Shown here: positions 18,210 to 26,513 of the stretch, one piece after another
Layout: each line of letters opens with the position of its first letter
Position numbering within the stretch: the first letter of the stretch is position 1
Origin: Sphingobacteriales bacterium 44-61
Lineage (GTDB): Bacteria; Bacteroidota; Bacteroidia; Chitinophagales; Chitinophagaceae
Length of the DNA stretch: 64,000 bases
NCBI GenBank assembly: GCA_001898405.1
Contig: MKTW01000009.1
Location: forward strand, 124,001-188,000
Reading direction: 5' to 3'
The notes under the pieces: model-generated
Seen by the model: only the letters and a program-made list of their open reading frames with translations
The model's database searches: none
What the model was told of the DNA's origin: nothing
Position numbers and translations under genes: made by a program

Positions 18210-18312
18210 AGCTATTTTGACCCAGAAATAATTCACACAAAAGTTTATCAATTGTGCAAAAACCTCTATTTTTGCAGCCCTTACCGGGAAATGGTAAATT
18301 TCTGGGTAAAAA

Positions 18313-18385
18313 GGTGCGGTAGCTCAGTCGGTAGAGCAAAGGACTGAAAATCCTTGTGTCGGCGGTTCGATCCCGCCCCACACCA
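18313..18385 (+). tRNA. tRNA-Phe (anticodon GAA)
   Basis: A full cloverleaf is visible: acceptor GGTGCGG with CCACACC (one C-A mismatch), D arm GCTC-AGTCGGTA-GAGC, anticodon stem AAGGA/TCCTT with loop CTGAAAA (anticodon GAA), and T arm GGCGG-TTCGATC-CCGCC. The discriminator A is followed by CAA, so the CCA end is not encoded. Confidence 0.95.
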
Positions 18386-18393
18386 CAAAAATG

Positions 18394-18427
18394 AAACGAT
18401 TATAACGAAAGTTGTAATCGTTTTTTT
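18394..18427 (+). terminator. Terminator of tRNA-Phe
   Basis: AAACGATTATAAC (18394-18406) pairs with 18411-18423 across a GAAA tetraloop (one G-T pair), followed by seven T. Confidence 0.85.
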
Positions 18428-18513
18428 ATGCTCTGATAGCACATCTTCGGCAGCTGTATATTAGGCTGTGGGAGTGAAATAATAAATTGTGGCTTTCCGA
18501 AAGGCAAAATAAA

Positions 18514-18535
18514 AACTGCCTGAGACCAGGCAGTT
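18514..18535 (-). terminator. Terminator of the YkuD-like gene
   Basis: AACTGCCTG (18514-18522) pairs with CAGGCAGTT (18527-18535). The A-run at its left is the U-run for the leftward gene ending at 18564. Confidence 0.75.
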
Positions 18536-18563
18536 AGTATATGGACGGTAAGCAAAAAATAAC

Positions 18564-19703
18564 TTAGTAACTAATCCGGGAATTATTGGTTGTGGGATCA
18601 AAGACCCATAATAATAACGGCTTTTTGCTTTTCAGTATTACGGGACTGATATCATCCAGGAATTCCGGCGAAAGGGAAGGACATCCCTCGCTTTGACAAA
18701 TAGGATAGTCTATTTCTTCATTGGGAATGCAACTCATCGCATGCAATACAATAGCCCGGCTAAGCGCATTATTATTCGATTTCTCCAAACCAATCAGCCG
18801 GAATGATTTCCCGAATCCCCCACTGTAAACCGAACCGATCTTATATAATCCGAGAGAACTGCAGGCGCTGCCTGGCAGGTTCGAATACTTTTTTTGCAGA
18901 GTGAACTTTTCTTTACCACGGCCATGTGCCACCAAACCACTTTTGAGAACTTCCCCATGGAGAAGGTCGACCAGGAAAAAACGCTTTTTACCTGATTTTA
19001 GTCCAAGGTTGATTATAAAAGCATATTCAGTGGAATAGTTGTTTTCATTTGCATACTCGGCCAATTTCTCTATACGGGCCTGCATCAGATAATCTGGATA
19101 ACTGTCAAGCCCTGATTCAGGCTCTACTGTAATAATAGGAACAGGTGCTGAAATCAACACTTTTACCACTTCTTGTTTTTGCGGAGCAGCTATCTCATCC
19201 ACATAGTCTGTAGGTGGGAATATTTTCTCTTCTTCAATCTCTGGCTCTTCTGGTAGATACGGTGATGGAACATGAGAATTGCCGGAAAAAATGTACTCCT
19301 GGGGATCTTCCGGGTTGGGACTTTGCAGTGTTGCCGTTGTTGGAGAAACCTCCGGGTCCTCTCCATTGGGCTTTGCGTTAGCAGTCGCTGAGATAATTTC
19401 CTGTGGATCTGTAAAAACGGGTTTATTTTCCTTTACCTGTGGCGTTACTGCGTGATTGTCAGTTGTTGATGAGAGTGTACGGTTTGTGGGCTTATAAAAG
19501 GGTAATGATGAACTGATCGTGTCCCGTGAAGGACCTTCATTATAAGTTGTAGAAAGAAAGCCTGGCCTTGAGAGTGCAATGGAAGGGACCTCTGCAACTT
19601 TTTCTGATAGCGAGTCGCTTTCCTGTTGCATCGGTGTAAGGGATAAGAAAACAGCGCAAAAAAAACCAAAGCCGGCCAAAGGCAGCAGGTTTGAGTTTTT
19701 CAT
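18564..19703 (-). CDS. Murein L,D-transpeptidase catalytic-domain family protein (YkuD_2)
   Basis: This 379-residue exported protein has an N-terminal hydrophobic segment (residues 6-23) and a long Pro/Ser/Thr/Glu-rich linker (about 30-190). The C-terminal domain matches the YkuD_2 family. Features are YAFIINLGLKSGKKRFFLVD, GLVAHGRGK, SLGLYKIG and the catalytic pair: a histidine in IVLHAMSC and a cysteine in SEGCPSLS. L,D-transpeptidases form 3-3 crosslinks in peptidoglycan, and the GCPSL context is like the active-site SxGCxR/SL. The activity of this subfamily is inferred from the fold. The linker probably spans the periplasm from the inner membrane. It has its own terminator and no operon partner. 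Confidence 0.8.
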   Translation of the reverse strand: MKNSNLLPLAGFGFFCAVFLSLTPMQQESDSLSEKVAEVPSIALSRPGFLSTTYNEGPSRDTISSSLPFYKPTNRTLSSTTDNHAVTPQVKENKPVFTDPQEIISATANAKPNGEDPEVSPTTATLQSPNPEDPQEYIFSGNSHVPSPYLPEEPEIEEEKIFPPTDYVDEIAAPQKQEVVKVLISAPVPIITVEPESGLDSYPDYLMQARIEKLAEYANENNYSTEYAFIINLGLKSGKKRFFLVDLLHGEVLKSGLVAHGRGKEKFTLQKKYSNLPGSACSSLGLYKIGSVYSGGFGKSFRLIGLEKSNNNALSRAIVLHAMSCIPNEEIDYPICQSEGCPSLSPEFLDDISPVILKSKKPLLLWVFDPTTNNSRISY

Positions 19704-19859
19704 AAAGGTTGTTTTTCGTAATAGGATATTGCAAGAATTATTAAACCTACTGAAAGGGGCTTATTTCCGCCAGAGTGCTTAAATGGGATAAATGTTAATT
19801 ATTTAACAGGCAGGGATTTAGTTTTTAGCTGACCGTAAGAATACTTAAAAATTGGGTGA

Positions 19860-19875
19860 TTATGCCCGGGCATAA
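19860..19875. promoter_or_regulatory. Perfect 16-bp palindrome upstream of the ssb-like gene
   Basis: TTATGCCCGGGCATAA is an exact palindrome in the 306-bp spacer between the divergent YkuD-like and ssb-like genes, 135 bp before the latter. It looks like a dimeric regulator's operator; no regulator gene is adjacent. Nothing else is recognisable in this spacer (19704-20009). Confidence 0.35.
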
Positions 19876-20009
19876 GTCAAAAACACGGGAGAGCACATTG
19901 CCTGTTTTATGACCATTTAAGTCTGTGATTAAAAACGGATTTCTGACGTGTTTAACCCCATGGAGTTTTGGACGCTTGTTATACCTTGCTATGAGTAATA
20001 CTAAGACAG

Positions 20010-20405
20010 ATGTATGCAATTAAGAATAATGTTCAACTTATCGGAAGCCTGATGGGTAACCCTGTCATTAAGGATGGGGGGGATGGAAGGAAAATAGCAA
20101 GGTTCTCTATTCTTATTGAGGACTCATATTGTAATGCTAAAGGACTTCATATTAAGGAAGTTCAGTCCCATGCCTTGGTTGTACAGGGAAGAATAGCCAC
20201 ACTTGCAGAAAAGTATCTGGAGAAGGGAATGACGGTTGCTATCGTTGGCCGCCTCATTAACCGGAACTTTAAGGACAGTAATGGTTCCTGCAAAACGATC
20301 ACTGAGGTCCTGGTAAGTGAACTGCTGATCCTGGATATGCCAATGCAAGATGAAATGAGTATTATAATTAATAAAGGATTGGCGGAAATAAAAATGACTG
20401 GCTGA
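20010..20405 (+). CDS. Single-stranded DNA-binding protein paralogue (OB fold)
   Basis: The 131-residue protein has the SSB OB-fold pattern: NNVQLIGSLMGNPVIK at the start, KIARFSILIED, LVVQGRIATLAEKYLEKGMTVAIVGRLINRNF in the middle, and TEVLVSELLILD at the end. The usual acidic C-terminal tip (DDDIPF-like), which recruits repair proteins in housekeeping SSB, is missing: the chain ends GLAEIKMTG. It is therefore probably a second, specialised SSB. It lies 47 bp upstream of a PIF1-type helicase in the same direction. Confidence 0.8.
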   Translation: MYAIKNNVQLIGSLMGNPVIKDGGDGRKIARFSILIEDSYCNAKGLHIKEVQSHALVVQGRIATLAEKYLEKGMTVAIVGRLINRNFKDSNGSCKTITEVLVSELLILDMPMQDEMSIIINKGLAEIKMTG

Positions 20406-20452
20406 ACGCAGCGATCATTTACTTTATTTTGCTTAAATTATTAGAAAGAGCA

Positions 20453-23014
20453 GTGACAGAGACAACACATATCGATCAATCGAATACCATGTTCCAATTA
20501 GCGCTGGGATTGGTGAACCAGAGCACGCGGAACATTTTCCTTACAGGGAAAGCCGGTACCGGGAAAACAACATTCCTGCGTTATATAAGAGAGCACAGTC
20601 GCAAGCAAATGGCTGTTGTTGCACCCACCGGAGTGGCAGCCATTAATGCAGGAGGTGTTACCATCCACTCCTTTTTTCAACTTCCCTTTTCACCCTTTAT
20701 TCCGGAAGACAATGAGGCATTTGCTTCGGATAGCGAGGAGGTAACACATACGGCCGGGCTGATCAACCGGCTGAGAATGAATAAGGAAAAGTTAAGAGTA
20801 TTGGAAGAGTTGGAATTGCTGGTGATCGATGAGATCAGTATGGTGCGGTGCGATACACTTGACGCTATTGACACGGTTCTTCGCTTTGTGAGAAAACGGC
20901 CACTTCAACGCTTTGGTGGGGTCCAGGTCCTTTTTATCGGAGATATGTTCCAGCTTCCCCCTGTAACCAGGGATGAGATCTGGCAGTGGCTTTCTGCTTA
21001 CTATAGAAGCCCTTATTTTTTTGATAGCCGTGTGTTACAGGATGAGCAGCCTGTATACATTGAATTTAACAAGGTTTACAGGCAAAGCGAAGAAGACTTT
21101 ATCAACCTGCTTAACCAGGTCAGGAATAACGAAGTGGATGAAACCGGCGCCAGCTTGCTGGAAGACCGTTATTTACCGGATTTTGCGAGGGCCCCGCAGG
21201 ATGGTTATATTTTATTGACGACACACAATGAAATTGTAAAGCAGATCAATACCGCAGAACTGCAAAAGCTTCCGGCAGTGCACTCTTCCTTTACCGCAGA
21301 AATAAATGGAGATTTCCCTGTCAATAGTTTTCCGGCCGATGAAACCCTGGTATTATGCCCCGGCGCCCAGGTCATGTTCATTAAGAATGATACAGACAGG
21401 GGAAAACGGTTTTACAATGGAAAAATCGGGATTGTAAACCGTGTAGAAGAAGAAAAAATATGGGTGATATGTGATGACGAAACAGAAATAGAAGTAAAGC
21501 GTGAGCAATGGGAGAATATTCGATATACCCTTAACCCGGCAAACCGCTCAATGGAAGAAGAAACGCTTGGTTCTTTTTCTCAGTTTCCTTTAAGACTTGC
21601 CTGGGCGATCACTATTCATAAAAGCCAGGGGCTGACTTTTGAAAAGGCGATCATTGATGCAGGCAAAGCATTTGCTCCAGGCCAGGTATATGTGGCTTTA
21701 AGCCGCTGCACCAACCTGGATGGACTGGTATTAAAAAGCAGGATCAATGCTTCGAGCCTGAGAACTGATCCCCGCATTGTTGAGTTTGCGCGCAACAGTG
21801 TCTCAGCGGAAATGCTCCGGCAGGAACTATTGGAAGCCACGCAGCAAACACGGGTTGAACTTTTATTTCAGGCTTTTGATTTCACAAAAGAATCTGAGCT
21901 GGTCGTAGAGTCGGGAGACTATATCCGGAAACAGGGAACGTCCTTTCAAAAGGAATCCATGGAATGGATGGAGATGCTGGAACAAAAAATAGAATCGATC
22001 AAAGAAACGGGTTCTCGTTTTCATGAATGGATCAGGCAGCAATTGCTGTTACCACTTACGATAGATGAGAATACGCAGTTAGTTGAAAGGGTTAAACGGG
22101 CATCTGTCCATTTCTCTAGCGAACTGCAGCAGGTCCTTAGCCAGCTGCAAACCTGTACGATTAGTACCGATAACAGGAACCTCGCCCGGCAGGTAAATGA
22201 AGACCTGAGGGAATTGTTCGGTTCGGTCTCGCTTCATCAATTCATACTTCAGGGTTTTACAGTGAATACGGACCTGGACCTGTGGCAACAGCGGAAAAGA
22301 TCTTTTCAACAACCATCCTTCAGCATTAACGTGTACGGGGGGTCTGTAGAGGCAAGAAAAGGGCTTGCCCACCCGGCTTTATACTGGCAGTTGAAACAAT
22401 TGCGGGATAGTATCAGTGCCAGGAAAGAACAGCCCCTATATCTGATCGCGAGCAGTAAAACACTGGAGGAGCTGGTCAGCTTTCTTCCCCAAACAGAAGA
22501 TGAACTGGAGCAGATCTCCGGCTTTGGGCCGGTTAAGATCAAAAGTTATGGAAATGATTTCCTTGAGCTGATCCGGGCGTATTCGCTGGAAAATGGTTTG
22601 TCTTCACAAATGCCAGAGAAAAAAACTACTGGCAAAAGGAAGAAAAAGGAAAAAGAACCACTAACAAAAGAGCCGGCCGTGCAGCGGCCGGATACAAAAG
22701 CAGAGTCATACAAATTATTCAGAGATGGTAAAAGCGTTGGAGAGATTGCCAGCCTTCGTGGGTTTACCCAGCAAACGATAGAGGGTCATTTGGCTCATTA
22801 TATACGGTTGGGAGAGATCGCTATTGAGGAACTAGTCGATCCTTCAGTTGTTACGATCGTTAATGAGGCTATTGCCCAACTTGAGATAGCTTCTATTGGC
22901 ACAATCAAAAGTAGCGTGAAGGAGGCTGCCAGCTTTGGAGAAATAAGATTGGTAATGGCCTGGAACGTTTATAATAACGAAAAGGGGCAAACCAATGAAA
23001 GCCTTACCGGATAG
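20453..23014 (+). CDS. PIF1-type helicase with HRDC and C-terminal helix-turn-helix domains
   Basis: A superfamily 1B helicase of 853 residues from a GTG at 20453 (MTETTHIDQSN, which fits relatives). A TTG at 20429 and an ATG at 20489 are alternatives. Motifs include IFLTGKAGTGKTTFL (Walker A), APTGVAAINAGG, LLVIDEISMV (Walker B), FIGDMFQLPPV, and the 2B-type block TIHKSQGLTFEKAIID with YVALSRCTNLDGL. An HRDC domain (about 630-710) is followed by a lysine-rich linker and a winged/HTH segment around KSVGEIASLRGFTQQTIEGHL, seen in Bacteroidota PIF1 and RecQ proteins. It may unwind G-quadruplexes or stalled forks. The ssb-like gene directly before it suggests joint action. Confidence 0.88.
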   Translation: MTETTHIDQSNTMFQLALGLVNQSTRNIFLTGKAGTGKTTFLRYIREHSRKQMAVVAPTGVAAINAGGVTIHSFFQLPFSPFIPEDNEAFASDSEEVTHTAGLINRLRMNKEKLRVLEELELLVIDEISMVRCDTLDAIDTVLRFVRKRPLQRFGGVQVLFIGDMFQLPPVTRDEIWQWLSAYYRSPYFFDSRVLQDEQPVYIEFNKVYRQSEEDFINLLNQVRNNEVDETGASLLEDRYLPDFARAPQDGYILLTTHNEIVKQINTAELQKLPAVHSSFTAEINGDFPVNSFPADETLVLCPGAQVMFIKNDTDRGKRFYNGKIGIVNRVEEEKIWVICDDETEIEVKREQWENIRYTLNPANRSMEEETLGSFSQFPLRLAWAITIHKSQGLTFEKAIIDAGKAFAPGQVYVALSRCTNLDGLVLKSRINASSLRTDPRIVEFARNSVSAEMLRQELLEATQQTRVELLFQAFDFTKESELVVESGDYIRKQGTSFQKESMEWMEMLEQKIESIKETGSRFHEWIRQQLLLPLTIDENTQLVERVKRASVHFSSELQQVLSQLQTCTISTDNRNLARQVNEDLRELFGSVSLHQFILQGFTVNTDLDLWQQRKRSFQQPSFSINVYGGSVEARKGLAHPALYWQLKQLRDSISARKEQPLYLIASSKTLEELVSFLPQTEDELEQISGFGPVKIKSYGNDFLELIRAYSLENGLSSQMPEKKTTGKRKKKEKEPLTKEPAVQRPDTKAESYKLFRDGKSVGEIASLRGFTQQTIEGHLAHYIRLGEIAIEELVDPSVVTIVNEAIAQLEIASIGTIKSSVKEAASFGEIRLVMAWNVYNNEKGQTNESLTG

Positions 23015-23211
23015 GCATTTCAAGGGTTCCGAAGTAGTATGGCAACCGGCCGGGTTTAATTAAGGGATGGGGTGTTTGTCACTCTTAAATGGGATGTTAA
23101 AGGGAAGATAGCTGTTTAACGTTATTAAGTTTATAGGCTTAATTATTCACATTTAAGACTATGTGAATTTTGCATAATGGTTTATCTCTATCTTTTCATA
23201 TCAATTCATTT

Positions 23212-23721
23212 ATGGTAACAGCTACCCACTCCGGTTATCGCCTTATAAGCGATCATGTATTTGCCGCTGTCAGGCAAAACCTAGTAAGTAACCAAAAAGC
23301 TTTTTTCGCCCAACGAACGTATAAACCGGGGGAGGTTGTTGCTTACTTTTCAGCAGGAGCTATCCTTAATGAACCAACTTATTTAACCGTACAGGTAGGC
23401 ATTGATAAGCATATTATGTTGCAACCGGAACACCTTCAGTATATCAACCATAGCTGCGACCCGAATGTGTTCTTTGACACGTTTGCTATGCAGATAGTTG
23501 CCCTGAAGGAGATCGCAGAAGGGGATGAGATGACTTTCTTTTATCCCTCTACCGAGTGGGATATGGCGCAACCATTTACCTGCTTTTGCGGATGCAGTAA
23601 TTGCCTGGGAGAGATCAGGGGTGCTGCACATATAAACCCCGAGATCCTTAGTACTTACACCCTTACCCGATTTATACAACAGCAACTGCATGATCGCTCA
23701 AACAAGGAAAAAAGAGCTTAA
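23212..23721 (+). CDS. SET-domain protein-lysine methyltransferase
   Basis: A 169-residue stand-alone SET protein. From the ATG at 23212 the SET core shows NQKAFFAQRTYKPGEVV, the cofactor/knot motif YINHSCDPN (about 78-85), IAEGDEMTFFY (about 102-111), and a post-SET zinc cluster FTCFCGCSNCLG (C124, C126, C128, C131). SET enzymes transfer methyl groups from S-adenosylmethionine to lysine side chains. Bacterial SET proteins of this size have poorly known targets. The stop overlaps the start of the following ATP-grasp gene by 32 bp, implying translational coupling. A TTG at 23170 could lengthen the N terminus by 14 residues but is not conserved-looking. Confidence 0.85.
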   Translation: MVTATHSGYRLISDHVFAAVRQNLVSNQKAFFAQRTYKPGEVVAYFSAGAILNEPTYLTVQVGIDKHIMLQPEHLQYINHSCDPNVFFDTFAMQIVALKEIAEGDEMTFFYPSTEWDMAQPFTCFCGCSNCLGEIRGAAHINPEILSTYTLTRFIQQQLHDRSNKEKRA

Positions 23722-24835
23722 GAAAAAGGTCGCAAGGAAAGTAGCAGACAATCCTCTTCGAAAACTAAAGATCTGGGTCCTCTACCCCTATCTCCAAACA
23801 GAGGATCCCAACCTCCAGTATTATTACGATTTCACTCAAAGCCTGCAGGAATATACAAAGGTATTTACTGAGCTGAATGCTGATTGGATCTGGCAGCCGG
23901 TTACCATGCAAAACTACCGGGAGATCATTGAGGGTATCAAGAAAAGATCTGCCAGAAAAATTCCTCTTGTCCTGAACCTCTGTGATGGTGATGAAGTGAA
24001 TGGCACCCCAGGCGTTTCTGTCATTGCGGAACTCGAAAAGAATCGTCTCATTTATACTGGTTCCGATACACACTACTATAATATCACCACTTCTAAGATC
24101 CCCATGAAAGAGGCTTTTGATAAAGCCGGCGTTTCTACAGCTAAATGGGCGATGATCGATGGAACAGAAAAGCCCCTTGATGGTATGTGTCAGCGACTGG
24201 GTGCCCCCCTGATTATTAAACCTGCTGTTTCGGGTGGAAGTATGGGTGTATCTGTTAAAAATGTAGTGTATACAGATAAGGAGTTGAAGGAACGGGTAGC
24301 AGAATTAAAGAACGGATATCGTGGGTGGAACCTGCTGGCAGACGGATTGATCGTGGAGCAGTTTATTACCGGACCCGAATTTACATCCTTTATTATTGGC
24401 TCTTCTACCGCTCCTGAGCGTTGTGAGGTTTTCCCTCCTGTGGAAAGGATCTTTCATGAGTCATTGCCGGATGAGGAGAAATTTCTCTCTTTCGACCGTC
24501 TTTGGGAGATTTATGAGGATGAGCGCCCGATGCCCGGGAATGAGAACTTTTATAATTATCACCAGCCTGCAGCTCACCTGGTAAAGGCATTGGAAGAAAT
24601 CAGCCTTCAAGCCTACCTGGCTGTGGGAGGCATGGGATACGGAAGACTGGATATCCGTATGGATAAGAATACTGGCAAATTATACATGCTGGAAGTAAAT
24701 GCACAGTGTGGCTTGAGCGAGGACGAGGATTATACTTCCATAGGAGCGATACTTCGCTATGCCAACAGAACGTTTTCTGACAGTATCCTGAGTATTATTA
24801 AAGACGCCTTCGAAAGAAGGCATTTATCATTGTAG
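23690..24835 (+). CDS. D-alanine-D-alanine ligase-like ATP-grasp enzyme
   Basis: This 381-residue ATP-grasp ligase has the layout of the Ddl family: pre-ATP-grasp domain with LNLCDGDEVNGTPG, YTGSDTHYYNITTSKIPMK, the ATP lysine in LIIKPAVSGGSMGVSV (K177), the adenine-contact LIVEQFITGPEF (E223), and the metal site GYGRLDIRMD (D321) with LEVNAQCG (E335, N337). Real Ddl has EINTxPG there; here it is EVNAQCG with a cysteine, so the substrate is probably not D-alanine. It would make a carboxylate-amine (peptide) bond with ATP. The N terminus is unusually basic (KKELKKKVARKVADN). It is translationally coupled to the SET gene and followed 47 bp later by an ATP-grasp/SET fusion. Confidence 0.85.
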   Translation: MIAQTRKKELKKKVARKVADNPLRKLKIWVLYPYLQTEDPNLQYYYDFTQSLQEYTKVFTELNADWIWQPVTMQNYREIIEGIKKRSARKIPLVLNLCDGDEVNGTPGVSVIAELEKNRLIYTGSDTHYYNITTSKIPMKEAFDKAGVSTAKWAMIDGTEKPLDGMCQRLGAPLIIKPAVSGGSMGVSVKNVVYTDKELKERVAELKNGYRGWNLLADGLIVEQFITGPEFTSFIIGSSTAPERCEVFPPVERIFHESLPDEEKFLSFDRLWEIYEDERPMPGNENFYNYHQPAAHLVKALEEISLQAYLAVGGMGYGRLDIRMDKNTGKLYMLEVNAQCGLSEDEDYTSIGAILRYANRTFSDSILSIIKDAFERRHLSL

Positions 24836-24882
24836 GACCCTTTTCATTATAGGTAACGACTTTACTGCAAAATTCTATTCAC

Positions 24883-26322
24883 ATGAAAGTTTGTGTGCTT
24901 CAACCAGACTACTCAACTACGGGAGTGGATTATAAAAACTATGATCCTCCCCGATACCTGAATTCTTTTCTTCCCAACGACGAGGTGGATCATGTGTTCC
25001 TGAACAAACTGACCACTTATCGTCAGCTGAAGGAATTAAAGAAAAAGGGCTATGATATATTCGTCAACCTTTGTGAAGGCTACCTCGAATGGGAAGTTCC
25101 TTCCATTGATGTGATCCATAGTTTCGATCTGCTTGATCTTCCACATACCGGCCCTACGGCTAAGCTTTATGACCCCACCAAGGAGCTGATGAAATACGTG
25201 GCCCACAGTGAAGGAGTAAAAACTCCCGGGTATTTTATGATCGATAAACCGGAAGATATTGATAAGGTAGAAAAATATCTTAGTTATCCAATGTTCATCA
25301 AACCTTCAAAAGCTGGTGACAGCCTTGGAATTGATGAGAATTCGGTTTTGTACAATAAACAGGACCTGCTTAAAAAGGTGGTTGAGATTTACAACGAATA
25401 CGGCCCCTTGCTGGTAGAAGAGTATATAGACGGACGGGAGTTTACTGTTCTGGTTGCTGCCAATGCCGATGGAAAAACCTGTAAAGTGTTTAAACCTGTT
25501 GAGTATGTTTTCCCGGAGGGCAAAACGTTTAAGACCTATTCTTTAAAAACCTCTGAGCTCCATCCCGATTGCAATTTCCCTTGTACAGACCCGGTGTTGG
25601 ACAAAGCTCTTCGTGCTGCTACCGAGAGAATTTTTAAAGGGTTCAATGGTGTGGGCTATGCACGCCTTGATTTCAGGGTGAACGATAAGAATGAGATTTT
25701 TTTCCTGGAGATTAATTTTACCTGTTCTGTTTTTTATACGGATGGTTATGAGGGTTCGGCGGACTTTATCCTGAAATTTGATGAAGCCGGGCAAAAGGGA
25801 TTTTTGGAACAGATCATTGAAGAAGGCATTGCCCGCCATGCAAGAAAGAAAAAGCCCTATGCAATGAAAGGAAATTCCATTGCCGGTTTTGGAATTTATG
25901 CAACCCGACCCATCCATAAGGGAGATGTGGTTTTTTGCGGTGAGGAGAAAGCTCAAAGGGTCGTAACCAAAAGGTTTGTGGATAGGCAGTGGAATGAAGA
26001 GCAGAAATTAAATTTCCGTCGTTACGCATATGCTGTAAGCGACGAAGTTTTTGTGCTTTGGGATGAAGATCCTTCGGAATGGGCCCCACAGAATCATAGC
26101 TGTGATGCGAATACCGGCCTGGATGGTTTGAATGTAATTGCTCTGAGAAATATTTCCCGGAATGAAGAATTAACGCTTGATTATTCTCAATTTCTTGATC
26201 AGAATATGGAACCATTCGAATGCCGTTGCGGTTCTCCAAAATGCCGGGGTTTGATTACAGGTGTATATAATAACTCCGTAAATACCCGTGAGCAGATGGT
26301 ACAGTCAGCGCGATTATTGTAA
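24883..26322 (+). CDS. ATP-grasp / SET domain fusion protein
   Basis: A 479-residue two-domain protein. Residues 1-315 are a Ddl-like ATP-grasp ligase: VNLCEGYLEWEVPS, HTGPTAKLYDPTK, MFIKPSKAGDSLGI (K140), LLVEEYIDGREF (E179/E180), GYARLDFRV (D263) and FLEINFTCSV (E276, N278). Residues 325-460 are a SET methyltransferase: AGFGIYATRPIHKGDV, NHSCDAN (404-410), NEELTLDYSQF and post-SET FECRCGSPKCRG (C447, C449, C454). Like its neighbour it has a cysteine after the metal asparagine (INFTC). The fusion shows that ligation and lysine methylation act on the same or successive substrates. It is last in a rightward trio, followed by a hairpin. Confidence 0.87.
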   Translation: MKVCVLQPDYSTTGVDYKNYDPPRYLNSFLPNDEVDHVFLNKLTTYRQLKELKKKGYDIFVNLCEGYLEWEVPSIDVIHSFDLLDLPHTGPTAKLYDPTKELMKYVAHSEGVKTPGYFMIDKPEDIDKVEKYLSYPMFIKPSKAGDSLGIDENSVLYNKQDLLKKVVEIYNEYGPLLVEEYIDGREFTVLVAANADGKTCKVFKPVEYVFPEGKTFKTYSLKTSELHPDCNFPCTDPVLDKALRAATERIFKGFNGVGYARLDFRVNDKNEIFFLEINFTCSVFYTDGYEGSADFILKFDEAGQKGFLEQIIEEGIARHARKKKPYAMKGNSIAGFGIYATRPIHKGDVVFCGEEKAQRVVTKRFVDRQWNEEQKLNFRRYAYAVSDEVFVLWDEDPSEWAPQNHSCDANTGLDGLNVIALRNISRNEELTLDYSQFLDQNMEPFECRCGSPKCRGLITGVYNNSVNTREQMVQSARLL

Positions 26323-26447
26323 AAAGCTGAATAACCGCTGCTAATAATTAAATAATCCCGGAAAGGGTGCTGCGGTCATTCAGCAAAATTTTCAAAAGGG
26401 TGGGGGCGGTGGAATCGGGGGTTTTGCTGTGATTGTTTAAGCAAACG

Positions 26448-26491
26448 ACTTTCGCAACAGCCAGTAAAGTGTTTATAGCTGTTGCGAAAGT
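26448..26491. terminator. Perfect 13-bp inverted repeat between convergent genes
   Basis: ACTTTCGCAACAG (26448-26460) is the exact reverse complement of 26479-26491, with an 18-nt loop. It lies between the convergent ATP-grasp/SET and tonB genes and probably ends both transcripts, but there is no T-run, so intrinsic termination is uncertain. Confidence 0.45.
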
Positions 26492-26513
26492 GGTGTTCGT
26501 GGGTAGAGTTTAT

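Noticed and set aside
18181-18381. Minus-strand frame of 66 codons starting MGRDRTADTRIF
   Set aside because: It runs through the tRNA-Phe gene antisense; this is the well-known false protein seen opposite tRNA genes.
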